The position numbers and the translations under genes were made by a program. The notes below the pieces were generated by a model, which did no database searches, had not been told where the DNA came from, and worked only from the letters and a program-made list of their open reading frames with translations. Source: JAXMHQ01 sp046346665 (GTDB lineage: Bacteria > Verrucomicrobiota > Verrucomicrobiia > Limisphaerales > JAXMHQ01). Taken from it: 64,000 nt of DNA. The DNA is taken from contig JAXMHQ010000013.1 in NCBI GenBank assembly GCA_046346665.1, positions 51,607-115,606 on the forward strand, given 5' to 3'. This document shows positions 57,626-64,000 of the stretch, piece by piece. Positions within the stretch are counted from its first letter, which is position 1, and the number at the start of each line of letters is the position of its first letter.

Positions 57626-60277
57626 ATGTCGTATCGCCTCGTCCGGAAATATTCGTCGAAGCTCCGCGCGCTTGCCCTCGCCTGCCTCCTGTCCGGCTGG
57701 GACGCCACGGCTCAAAATCTCGCCACAAATCCCGGGTTCGAAACCGGCAACACCTCGGGCTGGTTCCAGTTCGGTTCCCCCACCATCGCCGCCCAAAATT
57801 CCGTCGTCCACTCCGGCACCTACGCCGCGTCCGTCACCGGCCGCACCCAGACCTACATGGGCATCGCCCAATCTTTTGCAGGCGCCATGACGTCCGGTCA
57901 GACCTACACGATTTCCGCCTGGCTCCGGCTGGCGAGCGGTTCCAGCCAGACCATGCAGCTCACGATGCAAAAGGCCGACGGCGCCGGGACCACTTACACG
58001 CCGATCGCCTCCGGCTCGGTCAACACCAGCGGCTGGACACAGCTCTCGGGGCAATACACCTTCACCTATTCCGGATCCCTGACGACGCTCACGCTCTACG
58101 CGGAAATGCCGTCCAGCAGCAGCAACTCCTATTACATCGATGATGTCGTGGTCCAATTGAACGGCATCAGCACCAACGGCGCCTGCGTCGTGGATTGGAC
58201 CAACCAGTTCCAGCGCATCGACGGATTCGGCGCGTCGTCGGCCTGGGACGGATCCTGGAACGCCGGCCAGGCGGACCTCTATTTCAGCACGAATTCCGGC
58301 AGCGCGAATACGTTCGACGGCAAAACACATTTCACCTTCAACGGCGCCGGCTTGTCGTTGTTGCGCAATCATATCTCCCCCGCAAACTCCACGCTCGCCA
58401 ACGCCACCCCCACCACCGTCGAAACCGCCATCATGCAAATGGCCCAGGCCCGCGGCGCGCGCGTCTGGAGTGCGCCATGGACGCCGCCCGCCGGGTTCAA
58501 GAGCACGAACGATATCTACGATTCCGGCGTCGCCACCGGCGGCGGGATCAACGGCGGCAGTTTCCGCGGCAGCGGCGGCAACCTCACCAACGTCAATTAC
58601 GCCAGCCAGCTCGCCAACTATGTCGCCAGCATGAAAACCTCCTACGGCGTCAACATCTACGCGCTTTCAATCCAGAATGAGCCCGATGCGAATGTGACCA
58701 GCTACGAAGCGTGCCAGTGGTCCGCCGCACAGATCCACGATTTCACCACCAACCTCTCCGCGGCGCTCGCCGCCAAGGGCTATGGCTCCACCAAAATCAT
58801 GTTGCCGGAAAGCCAGAACTGGACCGACCCGCGCGGCCTGGCCTCGCCCACGCTCGCCGATCCCAACACGCTGGCCGCGGTGAGCATCATCGGCAACCAC
58901 AATTACGTGGCCGACAACGCCACCGGCGACACCTCAATCCCCTCCGCCATCCCCACCTCCGGCAAGGCGCGCTGGGAAACCGAGGTGGCCCAGCTCGGGT
59001 CCCCCTTCGACGGCAGCATCACGAACGGATTGTATTGGGCCGGCCGCGTGCACCTCTTCATGACCGCCGCCCAGGCCAACGCCTTCCATTTCTGGTGGCT
59101 GGTGCCTTACGGCAGTTCGAATGAAGGGCTCGTGGATACGAACGGCTATCCCGCCAAGCGGCTCTTCACCATCGGCCAGTTCTCCCGGTTCGTCCGCCCC
59201 AATTATTACCGCATCGGCGTCCCCACAAACTCCAGCTCCGCCTGGATCAGCGCCTACAAGGATCCCGTCTCCGGCATGTTCGCCATCGTCGCCCTCAACA
59301 ACAGCTACTCAACCGTCACGCAGACGTTCAACCTCTCCAACATCTCCGGCGTCACCTCGGTCACCCCTTGGATCACCTCGGACACCATGTCCATTTCAAA
59401 CCAAACGCCCGTCGCTCTCAGCGGTTCCTCGTTCACTTATAACCTCCCCGCCCTGAGCGTGATCACGTTTGTCGGACAGGGCACGCCCACACCCGTAACC
59501 ACGCTGACGCTGGCTTCCGGCGCCAATCCGTCCACGTACGGCAACGGCGTGACGTTCACCGCCTCAGTGAAAACAAACGGGATCGCGGTCGACGGCGTCG
59601 CCGGTGAATTGGTGAGTTTCTACAACGGCGCCAGCCTCCTCGGCACGTCCGCCCTCAACAGCGGCGGCGAAGCCGCCTACACCACCACCGCCACCCAGCT
59701 GGGCGCCGGCACCAAATCCATCACCGCCATCTACCCCGGCGACACCTCATTCACCGGCAGTACTAATTCCCCCGCCCTGTCGCAGGTCATCAACCCGGCC
59801 ACGCTGACTTACACCGCCAATGCCACCAACATGGTGTTCGGCGCTCCCGTGCCGGCGTTGAACGGATCAGTGACCGGCTTTGTGTCCGGTGAAAACCAGG
59901 CCTCCGCCACCACGGGCACCCCCCTCTTCACCACCCCGGCGACCTCCACCAGCCCCGCCGGGAGCTATGCCATCAATGGTTCGGGATTATCCGCCGCCAA
60001 TTACATTTTCGCTCAGGCAGCCGGCAATGCCGCTGCCCTCACGGTGCTGCCGCTCCAGGTGCCCGGGATCACTCTGGCCGGCATGACGGGCGGAATCCAG
60101 TTGAGCTCGAGCGGCCAGCCCGGACAAACCTTCCAGTTGCTGACCTCGACCGACCTCGCTCTTCCGCTGGCCCAATGGACCGTGCTCACCAACGGGACAT
60201 ACGATGCCGGTGCCTTCAGCTTCGTCGACACCAACACGAATTCGCCCCGGCAATTCTACCTGATCACGTCGCCGTAG
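57626..60277 (+). CDS. Secreted GH30 xylanase/glucanase-type enzyme with CBM and Ig-like domains
   Basis: The ATG at 57626 gives 883 residues with a signal peptide (about 1-30). An N-terminal CBM4/9-like sandwich (about 32-180, NLATNPGFETGNTSGWFQF) is followed by the GH30 barrel: QRIDGFGASSAWDGSWNAGQADLYF, ARGARVWSAPWTPPAGFKSTN, acid/base Glu in ALSIQNEPDANVTSYEACQW and nucleophile Glu in KARWETEVAQLG, then its side beta-domain. A bacterial Ig-like domain (about 630-715), an MBG-like domain (about 715-800) and the common C-terminal end follow. GH30 subfamily 8 enzymes cut glucuronoxylan; the motifs fit best there but other beta-glycans are possible. Confidence 0.9.
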   Translation: MSYRLVRKYSSKLRALALACLLSGWDATAQNLATNPGFETGNTSGWFQFGSPTIAAQNSVVHSGTYAASVTGRTQTYMGIAQSFAGAMTSGQTYTISAWLRLASGSSQTMQLTMQKADGAGTTYTPIASGSVNTSGWTQLSGQYTFTYSGSLTTLTLYAEMPSSSSNSYYIDDVVVQLNGISTNGACVVDWTNQFQRIDGFGASSAWDGSWNAGQADLYFSTNSGSANTFDGKTHFTFNGAGLSLLRNHISPANSTLANATPTTVETAIMQMAQARGARVWSAPWTPPAGFKSTNDIYDSGVATGGGINGGSFRGSGGNLTNVNYASQLANYVASMKTSYGVNIYALSIQNEPDANVTSYEACQWSAAQIHDFTTNLSAALAAKGYGSTKIMLPESQNWTDPRGLASPTLADPNTLAAVSIIGNHNYVADNATGDTSIPSAIPTSGKARWETEVAQLGSPFDGSITNGLYWAGRVHLFMTAAQANAFHFWWLVPYGSSNEGLVDTNGYPAKRLFTIGQFSRFVRPNYYRIGVPTNSSSAWISAYKDPVSGMFAIVALNNSYSTVTQTFNLSNISGVTSVTPWITSDTMSISNQTPVALSGSSFTYNLPALSVITFVGQGTPTPVTTLTLASGANPSTYGNGVTFTASVKTNGIAVDGVAGELVSFYNGASLLGTSALNSGGEAAYTTTATQLGAGTKSITAIYPGDTSFTGSTNSPALSQVINPATLTYTANATNMVFGAPVPALNGSVTGFVSGENQASATTGTPLFTTPATSTSPAGSYAINGSGLSAANYIFAQAAGNAAALTVLPLQVPGITLAGMTGGIQLSSSGQPGQTFQLLTSTDLALPLAQWTVLTNGTYDAGAFSFVDTNTNSPRQFYLITSP

Positions 60278-60320
60278 AATGGAGTCAGGGCCGGCGAGGA
60301 CGTAGAATGTGGTATGCCCT

Positions 60321-60349
60321 GTAGCCGCGATCATCGGATCGCGGTTCCC
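60321..60349. repeat. 'GTAGCCGCGATCGTCAGATC' family, single copy
   Basis: GTAGCCGCGATCATCGGATC followed by GCGGTTCCC is one hairpin of the dispersed family, between the convergent GH30 and RND genes. About 30 bases before it is a broken piece of the 27805-type element. Confidence 0.75.
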
Positions 60350-60372
60350 ACGCCGTCCCCCGTCCCCATTCT

Positions 60373-63668
<3,296 letters not shown>

Positions 63669-63672
<4 letters not shown>

Positions 63673-64000
63673 GGCTTAATGGTCAAAGGCTGTCCGTCCA
63701 TCAAACCCGCGGCGCCGTCGGTCACCAGCTTCTCGCCGGCATCTACTCCGGACACCAATTCCACCAGGCCGCCGTCCTTCCTGCCGCTCTTGACCAGTCG
63801 CAACAGCGCCTTGTTGTCGCGCACCACGAAAACAATCTCCATCTGCCCGCGCGTCACGAGCGCCGACACCGGCGCCTGCAAAACCCGCGTCGTCCCCACC
63901 GGCATCGCCACGCGCCCGAATTGCCCCGTCCGCAATCCCGGCGTCTCCGGCAAATCCAACTTCACCAAAAATGTCCGGCTGTTCGGATCGCCCGCCGGCG
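63669..64000 (-). CDS. RND efflux periplasmic adaptor subunit, C-terminal part (cut by window edge)
   Basis: The minus-strand frame runs from the window edge to a TGA at 63669-63671, showing 109 residues of the C-terminus: PAGDPNSRTFLVKLDLPETPGLRTGQFGRVAMPVG and VSALVTRGQMEIVFVVRDNKALLRLVKSGRKDGGLVELVSGVDAGEKLVTDGAAGLMDGQPLTI. These are the beta-barrel and membrane-proximal domains of membrane fusion proteins. The stop overlaps the permease start (ATGA), so both are made together. The N-terminal hairpin and lipoyl domains are outside the window. Confidence 0.9.

Overview
The window is a high-GC bacterial chromosome segment carrying many secreted carbohydrate-active enzymes. The combination points to Verrucomicrobiota, probably a Limisphaerales/Pedosphaera-like lineage: a PEP-CTERM exoprotein, a very large CotH/lamin-tail surface protein, a DUF1080 protein beside a Tat-exported Gfo/Idh oxidoreductase, futalosine-pathway menaquinone synthesis (MqnE), and many family 2 glycoside hydrolases without SusC/SusD pairs. 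This placement is inferred from gene content only.

Layout. 1-2261: the 5' part of a GH2 enzyme running off the left edge, a decayed ridA and a CE12-type esterase. 2271-7712: RmuC, a CsgG/DUF4810/DUF799 lipoprotein operon, two Hsp20 chaperones and a lipoprotein. 7923-17044: a TPR protein and an arabinose block made of a sugar isomerase of the fucose/arabinose type, a GH2-GH51 fusion, ribulokinase (frameshifted) and ribulose-5-phosphate 4-epimerase. A GxxExxY protein between inverted repeats splits the last two. 17058-26349: the CotH protein, an FkbM methyltransferase, the PEP-CTERM protein, a glycosyltransferase and MqnE. 26563-32226: GH27, an alpha/beta esterase, a CE7 esterase, a PfkB kinase and an SGNH lipoprotein. 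32415-35496: a two-component system divergent from an EF-hand protein. 35663-40816: small secreted or hypothetical proteins and a GH5-like enzyme with a domain inserted in its barrel. 40832-45830: rhomboid protease, ManA, AccA, a candidate structured RNA and Zwf. 45997-60277: DUF1080 protein, Gfo/Idh oxidoreductase, two divergent GH2 enzymes, a GHL15-like protein and a GH30 enzyme. 60373-64000: an RND efflux pump and the end of its adaptor.

Function. The secreted hydrolases and esterases (GH2, GH27, GH30, GH51, CE7, CE12) fit removal of side chains and acetyl groups from hemicellulose and pectin. The isomerase, AraB and AraD would take released L-arabinose to D-xylulose 5-phosphate, with Zwf, PfkB and ManA in central sugar metabolism.

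The most striking feature is outside the genes. Nearly every spacer holds a composite palindrome, often an outer inverted repeat enclosing one or more short-loop hairpins. At least six sequence families recur. They often begin within a few bases of a stop codon, and some enter genes: one four-hairpin element is translated in frame inside mqnE, one encodes the start of a signal peptide, and one holds a stop codon in its loop. No tRNA, rRNA, CRISPR array, transposase or integrase was seen.
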